Part shown: piece by piece, positions 35,852 to 43,603 of the stretch
Layout of the letters: each line of letters starts with the position of its first letter
Position numbering within the stretch: the first letter of the stretch is position 1
DNA from: Thermodesulfobacteriota bacterium
GTDB taxonomy: Bacteria > Desulfobacterota > UBA8473
Reading direction: 5' to 3'
Assembly: GCA_040757775.1 (NCBI GenBank)
Contig: JBFLWQ010000011.1
Span: 28,370 to 92,369, forward strand
Length of the DNA stretch: 64,000 nucleotides
Translations under genes and position numbers: made by a program
The notes under the pieces: generated by a model
What the model was told of the DNA's origin: nothing
The model's database searches: none
Seen by the model: only the letters and a program-made list of their open reading frames with translations

Positions 35852-36756
35852 ATGTCCTCAAAATGCGTAAATTTCTTGAACTCTCTGTACCTGTATTCCA
35901 TGTCAGGGTAAGTCAGATTCTTCAGCCTGTTTAGACTAAAGTCCTCTACATTAAAAGATGCCATTACACTTCCAAATACAACCGCCTGACGAATATTTCC
36001 ATCCTCCAGGTTACGTGTATTTGCCAGATAGCCAATAAAGCCTCCTGCAAAGCTATCTCCAGCACCAGTAGGGTCAAAGATATTCTCCAGTGGATAGGCA
36101 GGGGCATGAAAGATAGATGAACCTGTAAACATAAGAGCCCCGTATTCTCCCCTTTTAACAATCAGGGTCTTTGGGCCCATAGAGAGAATCCTTTTTGCCG
36201 CTTTAACTAGGTTGGGTTCGCAGGTAAACTCCCTGGCTTCTGCCTCATTGATGATTAGAACATCGACCTTTTCAATGGTTTTCTGGAGCTCTTTAGGTTT
36301 CTTTTCTATCCAGAAATTCATAGTATCACAGGCAACCAGAGTAGGGTTTTTAACTTGTTTTAGAACATCTAACTGCAATTCAGGATCAATATTGGCCAGA
36401 AATACATACTCAGAGTCCTTATACTCCTCAGGTATTTTAGGATTGAAACCTTCGAAGACATTTAACTGGGTATTCAATGTATGTGCCTCATTCAGTTCAA
36501 ATCCATACCTTCCTTCCCATCTGAAAGTATTCCCCTTTTCCCTTTGTAATCCTTTAATATCAATATTTTTGCTTTTTAAGAAATCAATATGATCTTTTGG
36601 AAAGTCGCTACCCACTACAGCAACCATATTAATATCAGCAAAGTAACTGGCTGCCGTGGAAAAATATACCGCCGACCCACCCAGGACATCCCTTACTTTT
36701 CCAAATGGTGTCTCTACCGAATCCAGGGCAACAGAACCGACCACTAAAATACTCAT
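35848..36756 (-). CDS. PfkB-family sugar kinase
   Basis: This 302-residue protein begins SILVVGSVALDSVETPFGK, has VLGGSAVYFSTAASYF near the substrate site and ends with the catalytic DPTGAGDSFAGGFIGYLA. It belongs to the ribokinase/PfkB family; this VALDSVETP subgroup is widespread in bacteria with an undefined sugar or nucleoside substrate. It is followed, with a 4-base overlap, by a TPR lipoprotein gene and preceded at 9 bases by an acyl-CoA dehydrogenase gene. Confidence 0.88.
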   Translation of the reverse strand: MSILVVGSVALDSVETPFGKVRDVLGGSAVYFSTAASYFADINMVAVVGSDFPKDHIDFLKSKNIDIKGLQREKGNTFRWEGRYGFELNEAHTLNTQLNVFEGFNPKIPEEYKDSEYVFLANIDPELQLDVLKQVKNPTLVACDTMNFWIEKKPKELQKTIEKVDVLIINEAEAREFTCEPNLVKAAKRILSMGPKTLIVKRGEYGALMFTGSSIFHAPAYPLENIFDPTGAGDSFAGGFIGYLANTRNLEDGNIRQAVVFGSVMASFNVEDFSLNRLKNLTYPDMEYRYREFKKFTHFEDI

Positions 36757-36765
36757 ATCTGTCTC

Positions 36766-37914
36766 CTAACACCCTATTGTCCTTGATATAACTATTCGTT
36801 GAATCTCGTTTGTCCCTTCGGCAATATCAAGTACCTTTTGGTCACGGTAGAACCTCTCTATAGGGTATTCCTTCATAAATCCATACCCGCCATGCAGTTG
36901 TAATGCTTGATTTACGACTCTGCCCATAGTCTCAGAACAAACGAGTTTTGCCATAGCGGCTTCTCTTATGTAAGGTTTGCTCTTGTCTTTTAGCCATGTA
37001 GCCTTATATAAAAGCAGTCTGGCTAGCTCAATCTCTGTCAACATATCGCTCAGTTTAAAGGCATTTACTTGAAAACTGCATATGGGTTTTCCAAACTGGT
37101 ACCTCTCCTTTGAGTATTTTAAAGCCATCTCGTAGGCTCCTTGAGCGCCTCCCAAGCCCATCGCCCCAACACTCAGCCTTCCTCCATCGAGAATTTCCAG
37201 CATCTGACGGAGTCCGTGTCCTCTCTCTCCCAATAAATTTTCTTGGGGAACACGACAATCCACAAAGGATAGTTCCGTTGTATCAGACCAACGCCATCCC
37301 ATCTTGTTGTAGTGAGACCCTGTATTGTACCCTTCTGTACCTTTAGGGACCAGGATGCACTCTATTTCTTTCCTTCCGTCCTCTCTTTTACCTGTGATAG
37401 CGGTTATTGTTACTATACCGCTGATTTTTGTTCCAGCGTTGGTTATAAAGCATTTTGACCCGTTTATTACCCAGTGACCGTCCTCAAGCACTGCGGTAGT
37501 CTTGGTTGCTCCGGCATCTGAACCGGCATCTGGTTCTGTAAGCCCGAATGATGCCAGCATCTTACCTGAGGTGAGCTTTGGCAGCCATTCCTGTTTCTGC
37601 TCCTCAGTTCCATAGTAGTATATAGGACTGGTTCCCAGTGATGTATGGGCACACATGGTTATAGCTGAAGATGCATCCACTCTTGCGAGTTCTTCAACGG
37701 CAATAATATACGATATAAAATCTGCTCCTCCTCCCCCGTATTTTTCCGGGAAAGGTATACCCATTATTCCAAGGTTTGCCATTTTTTCTACGATTTCGTA
37801 TGAAAATTCTTGTTTTTCATCCAGTTCCGCTGTAACAGGCCTTATTTCTTTCTCAGCGAAATCTCTTACAGTCTTTCTTAATATTTTTTGCTCTTCAGTT
37901 AGTTCAAAGTCCAT
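36766..37914 (-). CDS. Acyl-CoA dehydrogenase
   Basis: This 382-residue flavoenzyme oxidises acyl-CoA to enoyl-CoA and passes electrons to an electron-transfer flavoprotein. Family landmarks are ARVDASSAITMCAHTSL, the FAD-binding ASFGLTEPDAGSDAGA, WVINGSKCFITNAG, YSKERYQFGKPI and the C-terminal LQLHGGYGFMKEYPIER with EGTNEIQRI near the catalytic base. It resembles short/branched-chain enzymes. It fits a fatty or aromatic acid-degrading lifestyle. The 257-base gap upstream has an inverted pair TAACAGATTT/AAATCTGTTA that may be regulatory. Confidence 0.93.
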   Translation of the reverse strand: MDFELTEEQKILRKTVRDFAEKEIRPVTAELDEKQEFSYEIVEKMANLGIMGIPFPEKYGGGGADFISYIIAVEELARVDASSAITMCAHTSLGTSPIYYYGTEEQKQEWLPKLTSGKMLASFGLTEPDAGSDAGATKTTAVLEDGHWVINGSKCFITNAGTKISGIVTITAITGKREDGRKEIECILVPKGTEGYNTGSHYNKMGWRWSDTTELSFVDCRVPQENLLGERGHGLRQMLEILDGGRLSVGAMGLGGAQGAYEMALKYSKERYQFGKPICSFQVNAFKLSDMLTEIELARLLLYKATWLKDKSKPYIREAAMAKLVCSETMGRVVNQALQLHGGYGFMKEYPIERFYRDQKVLDIAEGTNEIQRIVISRTIGC

Positions 37915-38171
37915 TAGTCTTCTCCTTAAGGGGTAAAGGAAACATTACTACAGCAATTTATATGTATTAGTAAACTTTTTACTCGAATTTTCTAACAGAT
38001 TTAGCAGCAGGAGTCAAGATATAATCTGTCGAAAGTTTTGACAACTCTAGAAAGAAATTGACTGAACGAGTATTTAATGTTATAGATTTAACAGAAAATC
38101 TGTTAAAAGGCATAACTGATGACATTTTCGGCGTAAACTGATGAGTAGTGCTTTAGAAAGGAGAAGTATGA

Positions 38172-38570
38172 ATGAGGGTAAAAGACATTATGTCTGAAGA
38201 GGTGATCACTCTGGAAGTAGATGAAGAGTTGAGTTTGGCAGACGATATTATGCAGCTTGGAAGAATAAGGCACCTACCGGTGGTTGAGAATGGAAAGCTG
38301 GTGGGAATAATTAGCCAGCGGGATCTTTTTAAGAGTTCCCTTGCTTCGGTTATGGGGTTTGGTGAGAAGGCAAAGAGGGATTTTCTAAAAACAGTGGCAG
38401 TTAAAGAAGTCATGGTTAAAAAAGTAATAACTATTTCACCAGATGCCGATATAAAAGAGGCTGGTCGAATTATGCTGGAAAAGAAAATTGGCTGTCTACC
38501 GGTAGTAGGAAACGATAAATTAGTTGGACTGATCACTGAAACGGATATCCTGAAGCAATTTATAATGTAA
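38172..38570 (+). CDS. CBS-domain pair protein
   Basis: This 132-residue protein is a tandem CBS (Bateman) module: MRVKDIMSEEVITLEVDEEL opens the first domain, LPVVENGKLVGIISQRDLF closes it, and VKEVMVKKVITISPDADI with LVGLITETDIL makes the second. Such stand-alone modules bind adenine nucleotides and sense energy state. AAAGGAG lies about 9 bases before the ATG. It is 30 bases upstream of the cysteine-dioxygenase-like gene and then hgcA, so it probably heads that operon. Confidence 0.88.
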   Translation: MRVKDIMSEEVITLEVDEELSLADDIMQLGRIRHLPVVENGKLVGIISQRDLFKSSLASVMGFGEKAKRDFLKTVAVKEVMVKKVITISPDADIKEAGRIMLEKKIGCLPVVGNDKLVGLITETDILKQFIM

Positions 38571-38600
38571 CTTGGCAAAAATCCGTTGAAGGGGAAGATA

Positions 38601-39248
38601 ATGATGTCATCACAGGTACAATTGGAGATTGCTTCATTCTGTAAACGTTGTTCAGACCGCCTATACGGCATTACAGATGATGAATCCTGTGTTGAACGTT
38701 TTAGAGATGAACTACCCAGCCTCCTTTGCAACAAACCACTTTTTGCGGAAATTCTGCACAATATTGTTGAGGGAGGGGCCTACCCCGATTTGGGCCGTTC
38801 AACGATGTTTGATAACGAATTGCTTCTGCATGCGGATTCATCCCATCTGTTTACTCTGAGGATGTTCCTCTGGGGGCCGGGTGAATGCACGGTGATACAT
38901 GACCACAATTCATGGGGTGTGATAGGCCCTGTTTCCGGGGTGCTTGGGGTCTTTAATTACAAACGAGAAGACAATGAATCCCGGGAGGGGTATGCACACC
39001 TGATCGAGACCGAAGAGCTGAGATGTTTACCTGGTGAAACCACATTTACGCTCCCGCTGAATCAGGGCATACATAAAATTGGAAATCTGACCCAAGAAAG
39101 TATGGTCTCACTCAGTGTATATGGTAAGCCATTAGCCCGAGGATACATAAACGGGTTCGATATCGATAACGATCGTATTTATAAAATATTTGCCCCGAAA
39201 TCAAAAAAGAAAATACTTGCGTTCCAGGCTTTGGCCGGTCTTAAGTAG
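38601..39248 (+). CDS. Cysteine-dioxygenase-like cupin protein
   Basis: This about 215-residue protein has the type I cysteine dioxygenase core: WGPGECTVIHDHNSWGVIGP supplies the HxH iron ligands, and GIHKIGN supplies the third His followed by the SLSVYGKPL strand. Classical members oxidise cysteine to its sulfinate with O2. In a setting beside hgcA in an apparent anaerobe, the substrate or role may differ, for example thiol sensing or thiol removal. ATG 38601 has GGGG six bases upstream; a TTG 15 bases earlier is not preferred. The gene lies 19 bases upstream of hgcA. Confidence 0.8.
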   Translation: MMSSQVQLEIASFCKRCSDRLYGITDDESCVERFRDELPSLLCNKPLFAEILHNIVEGGAYPDLGRSTMFDNELLLHADSSHLFTLRMFLWGPGECTVIHDHNSWGVIGPVSGVLGVFNYKREDNESREGYAHLIETEELRCLPGETTFTLPLNQGIHKIGNLTQESMVSLSVYGKPLARGYINGFDIDNDRIYKIFAPKSKKKILAFQALAGLK

Positions 39249-39267
39249 CGGGTTGGAGAAGATTTTT

Positions 39268-40458
39268 ATGGATAAAGAGAAAAACTATCAGTCAAAATTG
39301 GAAAATCAGAATCTTCACATGGGTGATTGCTGCTCAAAGCCGTCACAGCTAATATCGATAGAATCCATTTGCAGACCTCCGGAGGAAAAGGTTCAGGTGA
39401 GCTTGCCAGGTTTGAACCAGCCCTTTGTAATCGGCTCAATTCAGACCCCTGTCGGAATGGTACCTCAAGTTTCTTCTTCTCTGATCTGGAAAGATCATCT
39501 TGGGACTTTTAAGTCCCGCTGGGGGGTGGGCCGCATGCATTACAGTGTTGAGCCGGGCCTTTACGCTTCGGGGCAACCAGATGAGCATGCTCCGGTCCTG
39601 GTTACAGCCAATTACAAGATGAGTTTTGATTATTTACGGGAGGCTATGCTCTGCCGAGATGTCTGGATTCTGGTTCTGGATACCAAGGGTATCAATGTCT
39701 GGTGCGCAGCAGGGAAGGGTACATTCGGGACCAGGGAGCTTGTTGGACGCATTAAGTCCAGTGGCATTGCCGGCGTAGTGACTCACAGGCAGTTAATCCT
39801 GCCCCAGTTGGCTGGGCCGGGAGTTGCTGCCCATCAAGTAAATAAGCTTTCCGGCTTTAAGGTTATCTACGGTCCGATTAGGGCAAAAGACCTCCCCGCA
39901 TTTATTGATGCCGGCTTTAAGGCTACTCCGGAGATGCGGTGCAAAACTTTTACCATGTGGGAAAGGGCTGTCTTGATTCCAATTGAATTAGTAAGTGCCT
40001 TTAAGCCAACTCTGATTGCTTTGCCTATCCTATTTTTATTGGGTGGACTTGGGGGAACTGAAGGATTCTGGGCCAATGCTTTTAATTCTGGCCTTTTTGC
40101 TGTGCTGGCATTCCTTAGTGCAGTCTTTGCCGGTTCGGTTTTGTCTCCGCTTCTTCTGCCCTGGTTGCCAGGTAGAGCATTTGCCATGAAAGGTTTAGCA
40201 CTGGGGCTGCTTGTGGGTTTGATTCTGGCAGCCTTTAGGGGAGGGTACCTGACAGGTTTGTCGAACCGTTTTGAAATCCTGGCATGGATGAGCATAGTCT
40301 CGGCTGTCACTGCCTATCTGGCAATGAACTTTACCGGCGCATCTACCTATACTTCTCTATCTGGGGTCAAAAAGGAGATGCGCTGGGCTATACCTCTTGA
40401 GATTGGGATCGGTGTTGTTGGCATTGCCCTATGGATCGGATCACGCTTTATTGCCTGA
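39268..40458 (+). CDS. hgcA: Mercury methylation corrinoid protein HgcA
   Basis: HgcA transfers a methyl group from its corrinoid to Hg(II), making methylmercury. This 396-residue protein has the diagnostic cap-helix motif NVWCAAGK at residues 143-150, where Cys146 is the lower cobalt ligand unique to HgcA. The corrinoid-binding domain extends to about residue 225 (VTHRQLILPQLAGPGVAAH), and four to five membrane segments follow (about 245-395), as in known HgcA. The N-terminal 50 residues, with a GDCCSKP cluster, are longer than in the Desulfovibrio protein. ATG 39268 has GGAG nine bases upstream. hgcB follows, separated by a MITE-like element, and a thiol-dioxygenase-like gene precedes. Confidence 0.95.
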   Translation: MDKEKNYQSKLENQNLHMGDCCSKPSQLISIESICRPPEEKVQVSLPGLNQPFVIGSIQTPVGMVPQVSSSLIWKDHLGTFKSRWGVGRMHYSVEPGLYASGQPDEHAPVLVTANYKMSFDYLREAMLCRDVWILVLDTKGINVWCAAGKGTFGTRELVGRIKSSGIAGVVTHRQLILPQLAGPGVAAHQVNKLSGFKVIYGPIRAKDLPAFIDAGFKATPEMRCKTFTMWERAVLIPIELVSAFKPTLIALPILFLLGGLGGTEGFWANAFNSGLFAVLAFLSAVFAGSVLSPLLLPWLPGRAFAMKGLALGLLVGLILAAFRGGYLTGLSNRFEILAWMSIVSAVTAYLAMNFTGASTYTSLSGVKKEMRWAIPLEIGIGVVGIALWIGSRFIA

Positions 40459-40465
40459 TGGTTTA

Positions 40466-40588
40466 GTAAAAAGTCCGCTTTTGTTATTCCGAGGAACGTG
40501 AGCGACGAGGAATCTTTAATTCTTTAATAATTTCAGATTTCTCTCTGACGCTCAAAATGACATGGGTAGTTAAATATTGACTTTTTAC
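40466..40588. mobile_element. MITE-like element, copy 2, between hgcA and hgcB
   Basis: About 123 bases bounded by GTAAAAAGTC (40466-40475) and GACTTTTTAC (40579-40588), a perfect 10-base terminal inverted repeat. The interior matches copy 1 (19831-19957) in the opposite orientation. It separates hgcA from hgcB, which are normally adjacent, but leaves the strong hgcB ribosome-binding site intact. Confidence 0.7.
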
Positions 40589-40619
40589 GAGTCCATCATT
40601 GCCTGAAGGAGGATAAATA

Positions 40620-40967
40620 ATGGGACAACTGGTTTATATTAAAGATGTGGTTACTCTAAAGCTTGACCAGGAAAAATGTACTGGTTGCGGTATATGTCTT
40701 TTGGTCTGTCCACATGCGGTGCTGAGCCTTACTAACGGCAGCGTCAAGATCGAAAATCGTGATGCCTGTATGGAGTGTGGGGCTTGTGCACAAAACTGCC
40801 CCTCTGATGCCGTTACCGTGAACGCTGGCGTTGGTTGTGCTGCCGCAATCATCAATGCTGCATTGGGTCGCGAAGGTGACTCCTGCTGCTGTGTAATTGA
40901 GCCGAAAGAGACGTCAAACAATGCAGATACCTGTTCTAAAGGGGGCAAGGAAGTGTCTTGCTGCTAG
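40620..40967 (+). CDS. hgcB: Mercury methylation ferredoxin HgcB
   Basis: HgcB is the 2[4Fe-4S] ferredoxin that reduces the HgcA corrinoid and may deliver Hg(II). This 115-residue protein has two CX2CX2CX3C motifs (Cys20-23-26-30 and Cys50-53-56-60); the second reads CMECGAC, the HgcB signature. Cys73 and the C-terminal CysCys pair (114-115) correspond to the conserved lone and terminal cysteines of HgcB. An extra Cys-rich insert (SCCC at 88-91, Cys105) lengthens it beyond the usual about 95 residues. AAGGAGG precedes the ATG. The location downstream of hgcA confirms the assignment. Confidence 0.95.
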   Translation: MGQLVYIKDVVTLKLDQEKCTGCGICLLVCPHAVLSLTNGSVKIENRDACMECGACAQNCPSDAVTVNAGVGCAAAIINAALGREGDSCCCVIEPKETSNNADTCSKGGKEVSCC

Positions 40968-40997
40968 ACAGGCATTCTTACATTCTGGAGTAAAGAT

Positions 40998-42338
40998 ATG
41001 AAACAAAAAACCGTATCTGAAAAACTGGCAGAATTCATACATAATCTTGATTACCAAGGCATACCACAGGAAGTAAGAAATCTGGTTAAACTTCGTATTC
41101 TGGATGCTCTGAGCTGTGCTATTGCCGGGCATGATCTTCCCCATTCTAAAATAGCATCCAGGGTAGCCCAAAGCAGCACCGGCAAATCTACTATTATCGG
41201 TTGTCATAAAAAAGTGGCGTTACCTGATGCAATTTTGGCGAATGGCGTGATGATTCATAGCATAGTTCAGGACGATATTTTATCCGGACTTGTTCACCCT
41301 GGGAGTACAGTTGTTTCTGCTGTTATAGGTGTTGGAGAAAAAATGGGTGCCTCTGGAACGGAAGTTCTGACAGCAACTGTAGCGGGATACGAGCTGGTCG
41401 GCCGTATAATGAGTGCGACAGGGCGTTTTACTGTTTCCTCATTCAGGCCCAGTCCGATCCTGACTACCTTTGGTGCTACTGCAGCAGCCGGCAAACTAAT
41501 GGGACTCAGTGAGAAACAATTGGTTAATGCTATAGGTTACGCTGCCAGTTTGACTCCTGGCACACCCAACGAGGTTTGGTGGAGTGGCACTATGGAAGGG
41601 ATGTTTCAGGCAGGGGTGAGTGCACGTACTGGTCTCCTCTCTGCAACTTTAGCCAAAGAAGGGGCTACCTCTGCCCCTCAGGCACTGGAGGGGAAAGATG
41701 GTTTTTTCCGTTGCTGGGGAGGAAGTGCGGCAAAGATGGGAAAGGCAGTAGAAAACTTTGGTCAGGATTTTGTCATTTCCAGGATGCGTATAAAGGCTTT
41801 TCCGGTTTGCGGTGCAAATCAAAGACCAATACAGATTGCAAAACCTCTGACTGAGCATAAACTAAAGGCAAATGACATTGCAAGAATTGTGGAGAGAGTG
41901 GGGACAGGTGCTACTTCATATGCTGGACTGGATTTTGCCGGTCCTTTCGAATCTCAGTTTCAGGCTCTGATGAGTATGCAATTTTGTGCTGCTGCTGCAG
42001 TTTTGGATAAACCTGTTACATCGGCTAAATTTTTTGCCGGGCACTATAATGACCCCGAAGTCGGAGAGTTAGCCAAGAAAGTAGAATTGGTGGAAGAGGA
42101 GGGTCGTTCCCTTCCCCTGCTCGAAGTGCATACTGTCGATGGAAAGATATACACAACTGGAGATGAAATGCCTGACCGTAGTATATACATACCCAGCAAA
42201 GAAAATATGGTAAGTAAATTCAGACTTCTGTGCGCCGATTTTTTTGGTGAGGAGGGTACCAATCAGATCATAGATATTATAATGGACATGGAAAAGATGG
42301 ATAATATTAAAAAACTAACAGCAAAGTTAGGGGGTTAA
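40998..42338 (+). CDS. MmgE/PrpD-family protein
   Basis: This 446-residue protein belongs to the MmgE/PrpD family, which includes 2-methylcitrate dehydratase and cis-aconitate decarboxylase. Markers are LRILDALSCAIAGHD, ALANGVMIHS-like DAILANGVMIHSIVQDD, VVSAVIGVGEKMGASGTEVL, FGATAAAGKLMGLSEKQL and FPVCGANQRPIQ. Domain order is the usual helical domain with an inserted lid (about 270-390). GGAG lies seven bases before the ATG, 30 bases after hgcB, so it may be co-transcribed. Substrate is unknown; no other methylcitrate-cycle gene is present, so PrpD activity is not supported. Confidence 0.88.
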   Translation: MKQKTVSEKLAEFIHNLDYQGIPQEVRNLVKLRILDALSCAIAGHDLPHSKIASRVAQSSTGKSTIIGCHKKVALPDAILANGVMIHSIVQDDILSGLVHPGSTVVSAVIGVGEKMGASGTEVLTATVAGYELVGRIMSATGRFTVSSFRPSPILTTFGATAAAGKLMGLSEKQLVNAIGYAASLTPGTPNEVWWSGTMEGMFQAGVSARTGLLSATLAKEGATSAPQALEGKDGFFRCWGGSAAKMGKAVENFGQDFVISRMRIKAFPVCGANQRPIQIAKPLTEHKLKANDIARIVERVGTGATSYAGLDFAGPFESQFQALMSMQFCAAAAVLDKPVTSAKFFAGHYNDPEVGELAKKVELVEEEGRSLPLLEVHTVDGKIYTTGDEMPDRSIYIPSKENMVSKFRLLCADFFGEEGTNQIIDIIMDMEKMDNIKKLTAKLGG

Positions 42339-42436
42339 AAATTTAAGGTTGAAAATATTTGTTGACGATGTGAACTTAATGGTTAAGTTATGTGAAAGGT
42401 TGAAATAAACAGAATAATTGTCAAGAGGAGGTAGAG

Positions 42437-42751
42437 ATGTTTCAAGTATCGGATAAGGCAAGTGAAGTTATGAAGGAATATTTTAAGAACAGGGAAGAAG
42501 CCCCTTCTATAAGGGTAGTCTTAAACGAGGGCGGCTGAGCAGGTCCTGCTTTAGGCATGGTCCTGGATGGACCACAGGAAGACGACGAAGTTGTTAACAA
42601 AGACGGTAGCACCTTTATAATAAACAAGGAGTTGTTAAAGCGGGTTCAACCTGTCAAAGTAGATTTCATTGAAACGGATAGAGGGTCAGGTTATTCTATT
42701 TCCTCCAATCTATCGAGTGGAGGAGCCTGCGGAGGGTCCTGCAGTTGCTGA
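42437..42751 (+). CDS. HesB/IscA-like selenoprotein (in-frame UGA at codon 34)
   Basis: Reading through TGA at 42536-42538 as selenocysteine gives a 104-residue protein: MFQVSDKASEVMKEYF, RVVLNEGG, Sec34, AGPALGMVLDGPQEDDEV and a C-terminal GGACGGSCSC. This fits the HesB-like selenoprotein family, in which Sec replaces the first conserved Cys of the A-type iron-sulfur scaffold. AGAGGAGG precedes the ATG, and a bacterial-type SECIS hairpin lies 19 bases after the UGA. The frame stays open on both sides and conservation of the A-type fold crosses the UGA. Its function may be Fe-S or selenium/sulfur handling. It lies just upstream of the mla operon. Standard gene callers would miss or truncate it. 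Confidence 0.88.
42558..42574 (+). promoter_or_regulatory. SECIS hairpin of the HesB-like selenoprotein
   Basis: TGGTCC and GGACCA form a six-base stem around TGGAT, placing the loop about 25 bases after the UGA. A G in the loop near its 5' side is the feature recognised by SelB. Lower CCTG/CAGG pairing (42545-42548 with 42575-42578) may extend it across a bulge. Confidence 0.65.
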
Positions 42752-42786
42752 GATAAGAGAAACGCATAATAAAAAGGAAACTAACA

Positions 42787-43593
42787 GTGAGGGGAGTAAA
42801 ATCAGAAACGAATGTCATAGATTTTTCTGCCAGGAAAGGTTGGTCAAGGGCAGGCTTTGTTCTGAATGTTTTCACCTTACTGTTTTTGTCCTTTAAAGAG
42901 CTGTGGACGGAGAGGAGATTTGGACTAAATGTTATAATCGATACCACTTTGAAACAGATATACTTTACCGGTGTCGAGGCTATAAAGGTTATAACCCTGA
43001 TTTCTCTGGTACTGGGTGCTGTAGTTATAATAGAATCAGGCGCCCAATTGACAAAATTAGGAGGTGGGAGTCTGGTTGCTCCGATCCTGATAATGGTTAT
43101 AATCAGGGAACTGGGACCTTTGCTTACAGCCTTTGTTGTTATCGGTCGTTCAGGTACAGCGATTGTTGCTGAACTGGGGAACATGGTGGTTGCCCATGAG
43201 ATTGAAGCGATAGAGGTTATGGGGATAAGCCCTGTTCATTTTATCATTGCACCCAGAATCATTGGCGTGACCATCGCAGTTATGGTTTTATCTGTATACT
43301 TCAACCTGGTAGCCATGGTAGGGGGATTGGTTGTCTCCACTTTGATAACTACTGCCAGGTTTTCCGTATTTCTCCATAATTTAGCAATCTCCCTTACACT
43401 AACAGATGTTTCTGTTTCTTTGCTCAAAAGTCTTGTTTTTGGTTTAATTATATCTCTTGTCTGTTCATACAATGGGTTGTCTGTAAAATTCTCTTCTACA
43501 GAGGTACCCCAGGCCGCAACCAGAGGGACTGTTAACTCTATCCTTTCATGTTTTATTGTAAATTTTATTATAACACTCTTATTCTATTTGTAG
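42787..43593 (+). CDS. mlaE: MlaE-type ABC permease
   Basis: This 268-residue inner-membrane protein is the permease of the MlaFEDB phospholipid transporter family. IITLISLVLGAVV-type membrane segments, PILIMVIIRELGPLLTAFVV, GRSGTAIVAELGNM and EIEAIEVMGISPVHFIIAPR are diagnostic of MlaE. Start is GTG 42787 with AAGGA about 10 bases upstream; no ATG lies before the first conserved segment. mlaF and mlaD follow, giving the usual order, so lipid trafficking between the membranes is the likely role. Confidence 0.93.
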   Translation: MRGVKSETNVIDFSARKGWSRAGFVLNVFTLLFLSFKELWTERRFGLNVIIDTTLKQIYFTGVEAIKVITLISLVLGAVVIIESGAQLTKLGGGSLVAPILIMVIIRELGPLLTAFVVIGRSGTAIVAELGNMVVAHEIEAIEVMGISPVHFIIAPRIIGVTIAVMVLSVYFNLVAMVGGLVVSTLITTARFSVFLHNLAISLTLTDVSVSLLKSLVFGLIISLVCSYNGLSVKFSSTEVPQAATRGTVNSILSCFIVNFIITLLFYL

Positions 43594-43603
43594 GTTAAAG
43601 CTT

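Noticed and set aside
39268..40458. hgcA as a CdhD-type corrinoid iron-sulfur protein
   Set aside because: The NVWCAAGK cap helix with Cys146 and the C-terminal membrane domain are HgcA features and the hgcB partner follows; CdhD lacks both.
40998..42338. 2-methylcitrate dehydratase (prpD) assignment
   Set aside because: Family membership is clear but no methylcitrate synthase or lyase gene is nearby, so the specific reaction is not supported.
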